Shown here: one piece after another, positions 35,801 through 45,131 of the stretch
Layout of the letters: each line of letters opens with the position of its first letter
Position numbering within the stretch: the first letter of the stretch is position 1
Source of the DNA: Chryseobacterium sp. G0201
GTDB taxonomy: Bacteria > Bacteroidota > Bacteroidia > Flavobacteriales > Weeksellaceae
Assembly: GCF_003815655.1 (NCBI RefSeq)
Contig: NZ_CP033917.1
Location: forward strand, 744,001 to 808,000
Direction of reading: 5' to 3'
DNA length: 64,000 nt
Program-made: the position numbers and the translations under genes
Notes under the pieces: generated by a model
Database searches by the model: none
Told to the model about the DNA's origin: nothing
Seen by the model: the letters and a program-made list of their open reading frames with translations, nothing else

Positions 35801-37885
35801 AGACTTTCCAATGGCGGAAGCGAAATTTTATTACAATCTGAGACTCAATCTCCAAATAGTCCTTTAAATGTTTCGTTGAAAGATTTCAAAATTGAAACCA
35901 TCACAGAAATCATTAAAAAAGATACCGTTTTAGCAAAAGGAGCTATCAACGGAACCGCTCAGCTTCGAGATCTGACAAAAAATATGACATTTAATTCTGA
36001 TCTTACTGTTTCAGATTTATTTGTCTATGGAAATCCGGTTGGAAATCTTGCCGTGAAAGTCAACAATACTTCACCTAATCTTTTAAATGCTGATATTGCC
36101 CTTTCCGGAAATGATAATGATGTGAAAATCTTGGGAGATTACAACACTTCTTCAAGCACATTTGACCTGAATATGGCGATTAACAAGCTTCAAATGAAAT
36201 CTGCACAAGGATTTTCGATGAACGCCATCACCAATACGGAAGGTTATCTTTCAGGAAACCTTAAAATTACCGGAAGCGCCGACAAACCGAATATTTTAGG
36301 AAAAGTAAAATTCAATGATGTTGGTTTAGAAATTGCTAAAACTGGAAGTGATTTCAGAAAGCTGAATGATGAGATCGATTTTACAAGCAGAGGAATTGAA
36401 TTTGATAAATTTAAAATAAACGATAAAGACGGAAATTCATTGGTTGTGGACGGACAGGTTCTTACTCAGACCTACAGAGATTTTGCTTTCAATTTAGATG
36501 TAAACGCGAAAGATTTCAAAGTAGTTAATTCAGAAAAAACCAACGATGCGATGATGTATGGAATTCTTGCGATTGATGCAGGGCTCCACATTCGCGGAAA
36601 TTTAGATCTACCAAAAGTTGACGGACGACTGGCCGTTTCTGATGATACAGATTTCACTTTTGTACTTCCGCAAACAAGTCCATCATTGCAGGAAAGAGAC
36701 GGAATTGTTGAGTTTATCGATCAGGATCAGGTAGTTTTAAACAAAACCATCAAAGCAGATTCTCTGAAAGCTCAAAGCCGTATCAAAGGAATGGATGTGA
36801 GTGTAAATATTGAGGTGAGCAAAGAAGCTAAAATGTCTATTGTCATTGACAAAGCTAACGGAGATTTCGTAAAACTTCAAGGTGAAGCTGAATTGACAGG
36901 CGGTGTCGATCCATCAGGAAAAACTACTCTTGTCGGAGTCTACGAAGTGGAAAAAGGATCTTATGAACTTTCTGTGAGTCTTCTTAAACGTAAATTCGAC
37001 ATCCAAAAAGGAAGTACCATAACCTGGACAGGAGAACCAACTGCAGCAAGAATGGATATCACGGCCGTTTACAAAACGGAAGCCCCTCCTATTGACCTTG
37101 TAGAGCAACAGGTAAGCGGAGAAGACGCTTCGATACTGAATCAGTTTAAACAAAGAATTCCTTTCAATACATTATTAAAAATGAAAGGTGAATTGCTGAA
37201 ACCTGAAATCTCATTTGATATCACGACAGATGAAAAAAATAACGCTGTTTCATCAACAGTAACAGATATTGTAGATGCAAAACTTACCCAGCTGAGAACC
37301 GAAGAATCTGAACTTAATAAACAGGTTTTTGCCCTTCTATTACTCAACCGTTTCATTGGTGAAAATCCGTTTGAGTCCGGTGCGGGAATGTCAGCAGAAG
37401 CGATGGCAAGACAGAGTGTGAGTAAAATTCTTTCACAACAATTGAACAATCTTGCATCAGGTTTAATCAAAGGAGTTGATATTGATTTAGGTCTTGATTC
37501 ATCGGAAGATTATTCAACCGGACAAAAAAATACAAGAACCGACTTGAATGTAGGTTTAAGTAAAAAATTATTGAACGACCGTCTGAAAGTGACAGTTGGA
37601 AGTAATTTTGCCCTGGAAGGTGATGCCCGACAAAATGAAAGCACCACAAACATTGCCGGAGATGTAACCGTAGATTACAGCCTTTCAAAAGATGGAAGAT
37701 ATATGCTTCGTGCGTATCGTAAAGATGAATATCAGGTGGCTCTTCAGGGGCAGATCATAGAAACGGGAGTTGGTTTTATCATCACTTTAGATTATGACAA
37801 ATTCCGTGAGATCTTCCAGAAAGCTAAAAAAGACAGACGTAAAAAAGAAAATAAAAATAACCAAGTGGTAGAATTTAATAAATAG
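32810..37885 (+). CDS. tamB: TamB-like translocation and assembly module protein
   Basis: 1691-residue inner-membrane-anchored periplasm-spanning protein. After ~28 cytosolic residues, one helix (IAITFISILVLLTLLIFSL) is followed by a very long repetitive beta region, starting with an AsmA-like segment (VSLERVYIGFPNSLVMENLYL) and ending in the DUF490/TamB domain (FDIQKGSTITWTGEPTAARM, LDITAVY-like, then the terminal DVTVDYSLSKDGRYMLRAYR). TamB-type proteins help insert outer-membrane proteins or shuttle phospholipids to the outer membrane. The next gene encodes its outer-membrane partner, 43 bp away. This supports the TamB-TamL assignment. Confidence 0.9.
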   Translation: MKNDLLSLLQITPLLKQKFNKKKILKRIAITFISILVLLTLLIFSLRLPAVQNFIKDKLVVYLEKKIKTKVSLERVYIGFPNSLVMENLYLKGQNIDTLLAVKKLDVGLNMLKLINSTADITSVDLEGVRANVVRKPDGKFNFDYIMDAFATTDKEESPSKPFIISLDKINLKDIGVTFNDQQSNNDIKLYFKSFDTRVKTFDLTKNTYAVNDINLDGLKLKLKQDLVKEVSKKVEKKVDSLNNQKPMQIGLRGIKLTNFDIDYGDDNTKTFAKVLFKELSTKVNKLDLENNAYNVGNVVLSGADINANLYLPAQNANPKNTKEPEPSTNSDKEKAMKLLLGKLVLNDVKVAYNNTAIAPTKQGMDFNHMNFSKMNVEVRSFKMENNTFAGTVNSAEIQEARGLNIQKFNTDFVYGEKEAYLKDLYLQTPKTLIRDEVILNYNSIEQLSSNPGTVKISANIKNSKIGFSDILNLVPTLRNTVPFNKYPNAILNVNANVKGIVNDLLIQDLKVSGLDQLRVAASGRIKNAMNPDNLYYDLRIAELSSSAKTIYNLVPKNTIPSNISLPSNFSIKGTAKGTTKVVDTNLNLYSTLGNAAIIAQVDMRRKNHELYDVKANLQGLQIGKFIQNKDIGPITAQISAKGESFDFKNANANLKGHVASAVYKGYRYQNMDLTGKINRGVYNIVLNSKDPNANLKLIASGVYNEKNPTVKVNGDIIKLDLNKLGFYDKQMIIGGKIDGDFTNLDPDNLNGYLNLQNFAFSDTKEVYPIQEVNLKASSTNDSTKIVFNSQIADVELTGKYKLTQIFGSLANTINQYYQFQKPGKAQKIAAGQHFTFNAKIKNDDLIRKFVPDLKSFETINLVGNYDADSQKIEIDGQIPQLLYGENSIENASLKVTNENQALQYNLGVAALKSSSLALNKVNINGDVANNIINYNITTKDEKDVTQFLIAGNAKSLNDITEISLNPNGLKLNYSDWTVGEGNKIQISSKGILADNFRLSNGGSEILLQSETQSPNSPLNVSLKDFKIETITEIIKKDTVLAKGAINGTAQLRDLTKNMTFNSDLTVSDLFVYGNPVGNLAVKVNNTSPNLLNADIALSGNDNDVKILGDYNTSSSTFDLNMAINKLQMKSAQGFSMNAITNTEGYLSGNLKITGSADKPNILGKVKFNDVGLEIAKTGSDFRKLNDEIDFTSRGIEFDKFKINDKDGNSLVVDGQVLTQTYRDFAFNLDVNAKDFKVVNSEKTNDAMMYGILAIDAGLHIRGNLDLPKVDGRLAVSDDTDFTFVLPQTSPSLQERDGIVEFIDQDQVVLNKTIKADSLKAQSRIKGMDVSVNIEVSKEAKMSIVIDKANGDFVKLQGEAELTGGVDPSGKTTLVGVYEVEKGSYELSVSLLKRKFDIQKGSTITWTGEPTAARMDITAVYKTEAPPIDLVEQQVSGEDASILNQFKQRIPFNTLLKMKGELLKPEISFDITTDEKNNAVSSTVTDIVDAKLTQLRTEESELNKQVFALLLLNRFIGENPFESGAGMSAEAMARQSVSKILSQQLNNLASGLIKGVDIDLGLDSSEDYSTGQKNTRTDLNVGLSKKLLNDRLKVTVGSNFALEGDARQNESTTNIAGDVTVDYSLSKDGRYMLRAYRKDEYQVALQGQIIETGVGFIITLDYDKFREIFQKAKKDRRKKENKNNQVVEFNK

Positions 37886-37928
37886 ACGCCAGAGCTATTA
37901 GAATTAATCACAGTGTTAAAATGTAAAT

Positions 37929-40253
37929 ATGAAAAGTAAATTTAATATATATTATAAATATTTGTTCGCTTCGGGATTTGCCGCAGTCAGTCTTTCGTGC
38001 AGTAACACGAAATATCTGAAAGAAGGACAAATGTTGTATACGGGCGCGGAAGTGAAGATCGAAAATGACACCATTTCGAAGAAGGAAAAAAATGAACTTC
38101 AGACTGCATTGGAAGAAAATTTAGTTCCGAAACCCAACTCAACAATATTAGGATTACGTCCGAAATTATACTTTTACAACATCGCCAAAGAACCTAAAAA
38201 AGACAAAGGTTTTAATTATTGGCTGAAATATAAAGTAGGTGAAAAACCTGTTTTATTGGGAGATGTAGATCGTGAATTTAATAAAGATATCATTCAGAAT
38301 TACTCTGAAAACAAAGGATATTTTAATGCAAAAGCAACGTACGATACGGTTTCTAAAAATAAAAAAGCACAGGTAATTTATACCGTGAGACCTGGTGCAA
38401 GATATTTAATAAGTAACGTTAAGTTTCAGCAGGATTCTACACTTGTTAACAGAGAAATTCAAGCTTTAACAAATAAAACAATTTTAAAAGCCGGACAGCC
38501 TTTTGATCTTGATGTCATTAAAAGTGAAAGAGAACGTATTGACAGCGGTCTCAAAGAAAGAGGTTTTTATTATTTCAGTGGAGATAATATTATTGTTCAG
38601 GCAGACAGTACGGTGAGTAAAACCCATAAAGTGGAACTGAATGTGAAACTTAAGGAAGACACTCCGGATCTTGCAACAGAACAATTCAGTATTAATAATG
38701 TGATCGTTTTCCCATCTTACAATATTCAGGATGTAAAAAAAGGAAAATACAGCGTTCCGATGAATCCGGATTCGCTTTCAAAATATGCTTATGAGGACAT
38801 TTATGTAATTGATCCTCAGCATAAATTTAAACCGAAAATTTTTGACAGAGCATTATATTTCAAAAAAGGAGACTTATATAATCGTTCCAATCATAATCTT
38901 ACGTTGAACCGTTTGATCAGTTTGGGCGTATTTAAATTTGTGAAAAATGAGTTTGTAGTTTCAGATTCTTTAAATCATAAATTTGATGCGTATTATTTAT
39001 TAACACCAAGGCAGATCCAATCACTTAGATTAGAAGCTTTAGGAAGAACAAACTCAGCAAATTACGCAGGTAGCGAATTAAACCTAAACTGGACGCACAG
39101 AAACTTCTTCAAAGGCGCAGAACAATTTAAAGCCGCTGTTTACGGAGCTTTTGATGTACAAATGGGGGGTCAGGAAAATGCAAAAAATATTTTTCGCGCC
39201 GGAGCTAATGTTCAACTTTCTATCCCAAGAATTGTTGCGCCGTTCCGTTTCAATTCTTCGAGTGCATTTGTTCCGAGAACCAATATAACCTTGGGCTATG
39301 AATTACTAAACCGTACAGAATTTTATAAGCTAAATAACTTTAATGCATCATTCGGGTATGTCTGGAAAGAAAATGCAAGGAAAGAACATGACTTAAAGGT
39401 AATTGATATCACTCTTGTTTCTCCTGCTAATGTAACTCAGGCATTTATTGACCAAGCAAAAACACCCGCGGCGTTAAGAGTAGTTGAAGAGCAGTTAATT
39501 TTCGGACCAACTTATACTTATACCTACACCAATACAATGCTTCCCAAAACCAATACGATCTATTATAAAGGGACGCTGGATCTTGCAGGAAATATTACAG
39601 GCTTGGTAACGGGAGCCAATGTAAAAAAAGATAAACAGAAAGAGATTTTCGGTGTACCATTCAGTCAATATGCAAAAATTGAAAATGATTTCAGGTTCTA
39701 TCATAAATTTACGGAAAAGAGCTCATTTGCCACCAGATTTATTGGCGGGATCGCTTATCCTTATGGAAATTCAGAGTTTGTACCATTCTCTAAACAGTTT
39801 TTCTCAGGAGGAAGTAACAGTATCCGTGCCTTCCGTGCAAGAACTTTAGGACCGGGAAGTTTTGATCCTAGAACGATTCCACCAGATGCTTTGTTAGATC
39901 AGTCAGGTGATATTAAATTAGAATTAAATGCAGAATATCGTGCTAATCTTTATAAATTTTTAAATGTTGCCGCTTTTGTAGATGCAGGGAATATCTGGTT
40001 ATTACATGATGATAAAGACAGACCTGGCGCCAAATTCTCAAAGGATTTTTTAAGCGAAGTTGCCGTCGGAGCCGGAGTTGGTCTAAGACTTGATTTCTCT
40101 ATTCTGGTTTTAAGATTAGACTTAGCGATGCCGTTGAGAGTTCCTTATTATGAAAAAGGAAATCGTTGGGCATTTGACAGAATTAATTTTGGAGATCCAA
40201 GTTGGAGAAAAGATAATCTTGTATTGAATATCGCAATAGGATATCCTTTTTAA
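37929..40253 (+). CDS. tamL: BamA/TamA-family outer-membrane lipoprotein (TamL)
   Basis: 774 residues. A lipoprotein signal (MKSKFNIYYKYLFASGFAAV then LSCSNTKYLKEGQ) gives a lipidated Cys near residue 24, the feature that separates TamL of Bacteroidota from TamA. POTRA-like domains occupy ~30-340 and the Omp85 16-strand barrel the rest, with the surface-loop motif FSGGSNSIRAFRARTLGPG close to the canonical (V/I)RG(Y/F) region and a final strand ending in aromatic Phe (LNIAIGYPF). It works with TamB in outer-membrane assembly. It directly follows tamB. Confidence 0.92.
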   Translation: MKSKFNIYYKYLFASGFAAVSLSCSNTKYLKEGQMLYTGAEVKIENDTISKKEKNELQTALEENLVPKPNSTILGLRPKLYFYNIAKEPKKDKGFNYWLKYKVGEKPVLLGDVDREFNKDIIQNYSENKGYFNAKATYDTVSKNKKAQVIYTVRPGARYLISNVKFQQDSTLVNREIQALTNKTILKAGQPFDLDVIKSERERIDSGLKERGFYYFSGDNIIVQADSTVSKTHKVELNVKLKEDTPDLATEQFSINNVIVFPSYNIQDVKKGKYSVPMNPDSLSKYAYEDIYVIDPQHKFKPKIFDRALYFKKGDLYNRSNHNLTLNRLISLGVFKFVKNEFVVSDSLNHKFDAYYLLTPRQIQSLRLEALGRTNSANYAGSELNLNWTHRNFFKGAEQFKAAVYGAFDVQMGGQENAKNIFRAGANVQLSIPRIVAPFRFNSSSAFVPRTNITLGYELLNRTEFYKLNNFNASFGYVWKENARKEHDLKVIDITLVSPANVTQAFIDQAKTPAALRVVEEQLIFGPTYTYTYTNTMLPKTNTIYYKGTLDLAGNITGLVTGANVKKDKQKEIFGVPFSQYAKIENDFRFYHKFTEKSSFATRFIGGIAYPYGNSEFVPFSKQFFSGGSNSIRAFRARTLGPGSFDPRTIPPDALLDQSGDIKLELNAEYRANLYKFLNVAAFVDAGNIWLLHDDKDRPGAKFSKDFLSEVAVGAGVGLRLDFSILVLRLDLAMPLRVPYYEKGNRWAFDRINFGDPSWRKDNLVLNIAIGYPF

Positions 40254-40293
40254 GTTTCTGATTTTTAATATTGATCTATTTAAACACAACTGT

Positions 40294-41223
40294 ATGGTAA
40301 AAAACGTAAAATTTTTCTGGGAGGTTTTAAAAGAAACTTTCAATGAATGGAATAGCTCCAACGCATCAAGAGATTCTGCAAGTCTTGCTTATTATGCTAT
40401 TTTTTCCATTCCCGGTTTGTTGATCATTATTATCTGGATCGCGGGTAACTTTTTCGGTGAAGAAGCTATTCGTGGTGAAATAAGCAACCAGATCAGCGGA
40501 ATCATGGGAGCAGAAGTTTCAAAAAGTGTTGAAAGTATGATTGCCGGAGCTTTGATCGATAAGCAGAATATTTTCATGAAAATCGTGGGAATTGGTTCAT
40601 TGGTTTTTGGTTCCACTACTCTATTTTTCCAGCTTCAACATTCATTGAACAGTCTTTGGGATGTACAATCTGCACCCAAAAAAGCTTTAATTAAATTTCT
40701 TTTAGACAGAGCCAATTCACTAGGAATGATCTTGATGATCGGGTTTTTATTAATGATAACCATGATTTTATCTTCATTGATAAGTGTTTTCAATAATATA
40801 ATCACAAAATATTTTGGTTTTGAAACTTATGTATTAGTAGAATTAGTCAATTTCGGAATTGGGTTTGGATTGGTAATGCTGTTATTTGCATTAATGTTCA
40901 AGTTTCTCCCTGATGTACAAATCAGTTGGAGACCAGTTTGGAAAGGTGCTTTTTTAACGACTGTTTTATTTACATTAGGTAAATTTTTATTAAGTCTTTA
41001 CTTTGGAAATTTCAAACCAACTTCCGCTTTCGGAACAGCTGGAACCGTAATTTTGATCATGATGTGGATTAATTATTCCTGTATGCTCGTATTCTTTGGA
41101 GCCGAATTTACAAAGGTTTATACCTATAAAAAAGGATATAAAATTATTCCATCAAAACACGCAAAATGGAGTGCTGCAAAATTATATGAAGCCAGTATAA
41201 AAAAAGAAACTCCTCAAATTTAA
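40294..41223 (+). CDS. YihY/BrkB family inner-membrane protein
   Basis: 309 residues with about six transmembrane helices. The family signature is visible as ASRDSASLAYYAIFSIPGLL near the N-terminus and IMMWINYSCMLVFFGAEFTK near the C-terminus. The family was once called ribonuclease BN, wrongly; its function remains unclear. Some members neighbour envelope-assembly genes, as here. It lies 40 bp after tamL, so it is probably co-transcribed; a hairpin terminator follows. Confidence 0.87.
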   Translation: MVKNVKFFWEVLKETFNEWNSSNASRDSASLAYYAIFSIPGLLIIIIWIAGNFFGEEAIRGEISNQISGIMGAEVSKSVESMIAGALIDKQNIFMKIVGIGSLVFGSTTLFFQLQHSLNSLWDVQSAPKKALIKFLLDRANSLGMILMIGFLLMITMILSSLISVFNNIITKYFGFETYVLVELVNFGIGFGLVMLLFALMFKFLPDVQISWRPVWKGAFLTTVLFTLGKFLLSLYFGNFKPTSAFGTAGTVILIMMWINYSCMLVFFGAEFTKVYTYKKGYKIIPSKHAKWSAAKLYEASIKKETPQI

Positions 41224-41230
41224 AAATAAA

Positions 41231-41262
41231 GCCTCCTGAAGATTATCAGGAGGCGTTATTTA
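41231..41262 (+). terminator. Terminator of the tamB-tamL-yihY transcript
   Basis: GCCTCCTGA (41231-41239) pairs with TCAGGAGGC (41246-41254), followed by a short T-rich tract. Confidence 0.78.
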
Positions 41263-41479
41263 TATACCTTACTAAACATCCAATGAGTTAACGCCTACAA
41301 TTATATAAACATTTAAAAATCAAATATTTATATTTTTACAATTAACACTTATTATATAAAAAAATAGCTATAATTAACACCTATTAACACTTTAATAAAG
41401 CAATTTCAGAATATCTTTTTTAGATTTGTTTCAATAATTTATAAAACATTATCAATAAACATTAATCTAAAATACTATT

Positions 41480-43069
41480 ATGAACAAGAAAATTCTAAAA
41501 TTACTAAGTTTTATTATCATATTGACAACGGTAAGTTGTAGAGAAGAACTGGAGAATGACTTGGTATCATCACCAGAAAAAACTCAATTAGCAGCAAAAG
41601 TTACTTCCGGGTTATATGAATCTCCAATGCCTTACAATATTAATGTTGTGTACTTCATTCCTTCAGATGGCGTTGCGCGTCCAGAATATGAAAGGAGGGT
41701 AAGTGAATTTATGCTTGCAGCTCAAGAATATTATCGTCAAAATATGTATAATTGGGGCTATGGAAACCGAAGTTTCGGGCTTTTAGTAAATCCTGCCACC
41801 AACCGGATAAAAATTAACATCATTAATGGAGCCTTACCAACAAGCTCATATCCTTATGCAGGAGGCGGAAATAAAATACAATCCGAAGTAAACACTTGGT
41901 TTGCAGCACATCCAGCCGACAAAACAAGTGATCATACTATTATTTTCACTTCAGTACCTACTCCTGAAACCGAAATTCCTTATTATGGCTTAGGCAAAAC
42001 ATGCTTTGTTGGTGATAATGAAGCGTGGGATTATCAATATTTTAACCAAAATACACCCCAAGGAACCAAAGCAAAATGGTATATGGGAGGATTTCTTCAT
42101 GAGCTTGGACATGCACTTAATCTTCCTCACACCGCTCTGGCAAAAAGCCAGGTAAATACTCCCGGATACGGAACTTCATTGATGGGTACTGGCAATAGTA
42201 CTTATGGCTATTCTTCTACGATTCTTGCGAGATCCAGCTGTGCTATTTTAAATAACTGTCAGGTATTTTCTACTACAGCAAAACCTACCGGTTATTTTTA
42301 TGCGTCAGGTAAAAGCTTTGAAATTACGAGTATAACCAGCAGTTATTCTAATGAAAGAATCAATATATCCGGTACCTATACAGCCAATGCTCCTTTAAAT
42401 GCTATTATTTCCTATTTTGTTCCCGGCAGTCCTTATTATGCTCCGTCTGGACTCGCCAGCTACACCACCAACACATTTTCCACTTATATAGATGTTGAAG
42501 ATCTTTATTTTACGGACAGGGATTATACTTTTGCCCTACAGGCAACATTTTTGGATGGCACCGTTAAAGACGCTCAATATTTTAATTTCACATTTGTAAA
42601 TGGAGTTCCCGATGTTCACTTCCAATTAGACCGCAGCAACTGGACCGTAAGTAGCAGCTCACAATACGCCGCTTATCCTGCAACTTACGCTATTGATGGT
42701 AATATTAATACCTATTGGCACTCCAATTATACTGCTGGTTCGGTGCAAACAGATCCAATTCCCGGGCAAGCGCAGAATTTCCCTTATTATTTTGATATTA
42801 ATATGAATTCTATAAAAGGAATTGGCGGACTTTCTTTCATTCAGCACCAAGGATTGGTGAGAACAGGTAAAAATATAAGAGTCTGGACCAGACCAACGAC
42901 TGCAGATGGATGGAAACTTCAAGGCAGCTATGTTCTGGAAAACATTAAAGACAGACAATATATTACATTTCCTCAGGAGGAAAACTGCAGATTTGTCCGT
43001 ATCACTTTCGATAGCAGCTACGATGGCCAGCCTTATGTAGCAATACCGGAAATAGGTGCATTTGAATAA
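41480..43069 (+). CDS. Lipoprotein zinc metalloprotease with C-terminal discoidin (F5/8 type C) domain
   Basis: 529 residues. A lipoprotein signal peptide ends at TTVSCREE. The catalytic domain (about 40-270) has FLHELGHALNLPH, a full metzincin-type HExxHxxxxxH zinc site near residue 206, and a Met-turn candidate in TSLMGTGNSTYGY. A middle beta domain follows; the last ~150 residues (NWTVSSSSQYAAYPATYAID to the C-terminus) are a discoidin-like carbohydrate/protein-binding domain. It is probably a surface- or periplasm-anchored protease acting on host or environmental glycoproteins. It is the first of a tandem pair and is preceded by an unusually AT-rich upstream region. Its family name is not certain. 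Confidence 0.8.
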   Translation: MNKKILKLLSFIIILTTVSCREELENDLVSSPEKTQLAAKVTSGLYESPMPYNINVVYFIPSDGVARPEYERRVSEFMLAAQEYYRQNMYNWGYGNRSFGLLVNPATNRIKINIINGALPTSSYPYAGGGNKIQSEVNTWFAAHPADKTSDHTIIFTSVPTPETEIPYYGLGKTCFVGDNEAWDYQYFNQNTPQGTKAKWYMGGFLHELGHALNLPHTALAKSQVNTPGYGTSLMGTGNSTYGYSSTILARSSCAILNNCQVFSTTAKPTGYFYASGKSFEITSITSSYSNERINISGTYTANAPLNAIISYFVPGSPYYAPSGLASYTTNTFSTYIDVEDLYFTDRDYTFALQATFLDGTVKDAQYFNFTFVNGVPDVHFQLDRSNWTVSSSSQYAAYPATYAIDGNINTYWHSNYTAGSVQTDPIPGQAQNFPYYFDINMNSIKGIGGLSFIQHQGLVRTGKNIRVWTRPTTADGWKLQGSYVLENIKDRQYITFPQEENCRFVRITFDSSYDGQPYVAIPEIGAFE

Positions 43070-43096
43070 AATATTTTTTCAAAAATCATAAAAAAC

Positions 43097-43126
43097 AAAC
43101 CTTTTGTAACTTCAAAAGGTTTTTTT
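43097..43126 (+). terminator. Terminator of the first discoidin protease gene
   Basis: AAACCTTTTG (43097-43106) pairs with CAAAAGGTTT (43113-43122) and a T run follows. Confidence 0.8.
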
Positions 43127-43360
43127 GTGTTTACAATTTATATTATATTTCTAAATCATCAATGTGTGATTTCAATATAACATATTCGCAATAAAAAACA
43201 TTTATATGTAAATCTAAATAAATGCAAACACAAGCAAACACACACACAATAACCTATTAAACAGTTAATTATAAATAAATCACTAATAAATGTAGTTATA
43301 TTATTAATAAAAAATATAGTTTATTTTTATTAATAATTCTTTTTAAATAAAATAAATTAT

Positions 43361-43368
43361 TACATTTG
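43361..43368 (+). promoter_or_regulatory. Candidate -7 box of the second discoidin protease gene
   Basis: TACATTTG matches TAnnTTTG exactly, about 80 bp upstream of the gene. The -33 element is not clear. Confidence 0.38.
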
Positions 43369-43449
43369 CAGCATAATATAATTACAAGGAAGCTATTATT
43401 GAACAATTGTAATTATTAACTATTAAGATTGTATAATTAAAAAATTAAG

Positions 43450-45063
43450 ATGAAAAAAAAACACTTAGAAATGAAAAAAAATGTTTTAAAAGCTATGCTT
43501 TTTTGCCTATCGCTTATTACTTTATTAACAAGTTGCCGGGAAGAAGATTTCGCCAATGAAGCAAATCCCTCAAAAGCAACAGATTCTAAAATTGCCAGTA
43601 AAGTTTCCGTAGGTCAGTATGAATCTGAAATGCCTTACAATATTAATGTTGTATACTTTATTCCTTCTGATGGGGCGGCACGCCCTGAATATGAAAGAAG
43701 AGTAAGTGAATTTATGATAGCCGCACAAGATTTTTATCGACAAAATATGTACAACTGGGGATATGGAAACCGCAGTTTTGGACTTCTAAAAAATCCTGCT
43801 ACCAATAGAGTTAAGATCAATGTAATAAATGGAGCATTACCCGTAAGCTCATACCCTTACTCAGGAGGAGGAAATAAAATACAAGCCGAGGTGAATGCTT
43901 GGTTTGCAAATCATCCTAACGACAAGACAAGTGATCATACTATAATTTTCACTGCTGTTCCCACTCCTGAAACAGAAATACCCTTTTATGGTTTAGAAAA
44001 AATTTGTTTTGTGGGTGATAATGAAGCATGGGATTATCAATATTTTAATCAAAATACTCCTCAAGGAAATAAAGCTAAATGGTATATGGGAGGTTTTCTA
44101 CACGAATTGGGTCATGGGTTGAGCTTATCCCACAATGCTCTTCACAAAAGTTCACCATACGGAACCTCTCTAATGAGTTCTGGGAACAATACATATGGAT
44201 ACTCTCCGACTGTACTTACTAAATCAGATTGCGCAATTTTAAATAACATTCAAGTATTTTCTACTCATACGCAACCTGCAGGTTATTTCTATGCACCCGG
44301 TAAGGAATTTAAAATTACAAGTATTACAGGAAGCTATTCCAACGGTCGTATAAATATTAATGGAACTTATTCTACCAATGCTCCTTTAAATAGTATACTA
44401 TCACATTTCATTCCTCAATCAAATTATTATTTTACGGTAACAGGATTAGCAGATTACACTTCTAATACTTTCAGTACATACATTGATGTTAGTGATTTAC
44501 ATATTATTGACAACGAAAATTATCTTTTTGTACTACAGGGATTATACTTAGATGGAACTAAAACTGATGCCGAGTATTATTATTTCACTATGAAAAATGG
44601 TGTTCCAACTATCAAATGGGATATGAACCGAAGTAATTGGACAGTAAGTAGCAGCTCGCAGCAATCATATTTCCCGGCAACCTATGCAATAGATGGTGAT
44701 AAGAATACCTATTGGCATACCAATTTTGATACAGGAACAGTACAGAATGCTCCGGCAGCAGGTGCATCACAAAATTTTCCATATTATTTTGATATAGATA
44801 TGGGGTCTGTAAAAGATATATCCGGTCTTTCGTTCATCCAGCATCAAGGTCTCGTAAGAACGGCAAAAAATATCAGTATATATACAAGAAACTCAACCAC
44901 AGACACATGGAAACTTGAAAACAGCTATATACTTACAAATACTACAGATAAGCAACATGTTGATTTTCCACAAAAAGAAAATACAAGATATGTACGTCTA
45001 AAATTTGAAAGCAGCCATGATGGGTTACCATATGTTGCAATACCTGAAATCGGCGCCTATTAA
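43450..45063 (+). CDS. Paralogous lipoprotein zinc metalloprotease with discoidin domain
   Basis: 537 residues, co-linear with and highly similar to the preceding gene: the same signal-lipobox layout (LLTSCREED), the identical string MPYNINVVYFIPSDG, zinc site FLHELGHGLSLSHN, Met-turn candidate TSLMSSGNNTYGYS, and a discoidin-like C-terminus starting RSNWTVSSSSQQSYFPATYA. The start may be the internal Met at 43471, which aligns better with the paralog. The first copy has HALNLPH where this one has HGLSLSH, so substrates may differ. It arose by tandem duplication; coding similarity is high but the flanking DNA differs. Confidence 0.8.
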   Translation: MKKKHLEMKKNVLKAMLFCLSLITLLTSCREEDFANEANPSKATDSKIASKVSVGQYESEMPYNINVVYFIPSDGAARPEYERRVSEFMIAAQDFYRQNMYNWGYGNRSFGLLKNPATNRVKINVINGALPVSSYPYSGGGNKIQAEVNAWFANHPNDKTSDHTIIFTAVPTPETEIPFYGLEKICFVGDNEAWDYQYFNQNTPQGNKAKWYMGGFLHELGHGLSLSHNALHKSSPYGTSLMSSGNNTYGYSPTVLTKSDCAILNNIQVFSTHTQPAGYFYAPGKEFKITSITGSYSNGRININGTYSTNAPLNSILSHFIPQSNYYFTVTGLADYTSNTFSTYIDVSDLHIIDNENYLFVLQGLYLDGTKTDAEYYYFTMKNGVPTIKWDMNRSNWTVSSSSQQSYFPATYAIDGDKNTYWHTNFDTGTVQNAPAAGASQNFPYYFDIDMGSVKDISGLSFIQHQGLVRTAKNISIYTRNSTTDTWKLENSYILTNTTDKQHVDFPQKENTRYVRLKFESSHDGLPYVAIPEIGAY

Positions 45064-45079
45064 AAATAATAATTAAATT

Positions 45080-45112
45080 AAAATCCCTCCTGAGAAATAC
45101 AGGAGGGATTTT
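45080..45112. terminator. Bidirectional terminator between the protease gene and argS
   Basis: Perfect 13-bp stem AAAATCCCTCCTG (45080-45092) with CAGGAGGGATTTT (45100-45112). Confidence 0.85.
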
Positions 45113-45131
45113 AATTTATAGTTCACAAATT

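Larger units (their letters stand above)
43070..43449. other. AT-rich spacer between the tandem proteases
   Basis: 380 bp of very AT-rich DNA. It contains the first gene's terminator and a candidate promoter (43361) for the second. No gene is visible. Confidence 0.6.
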
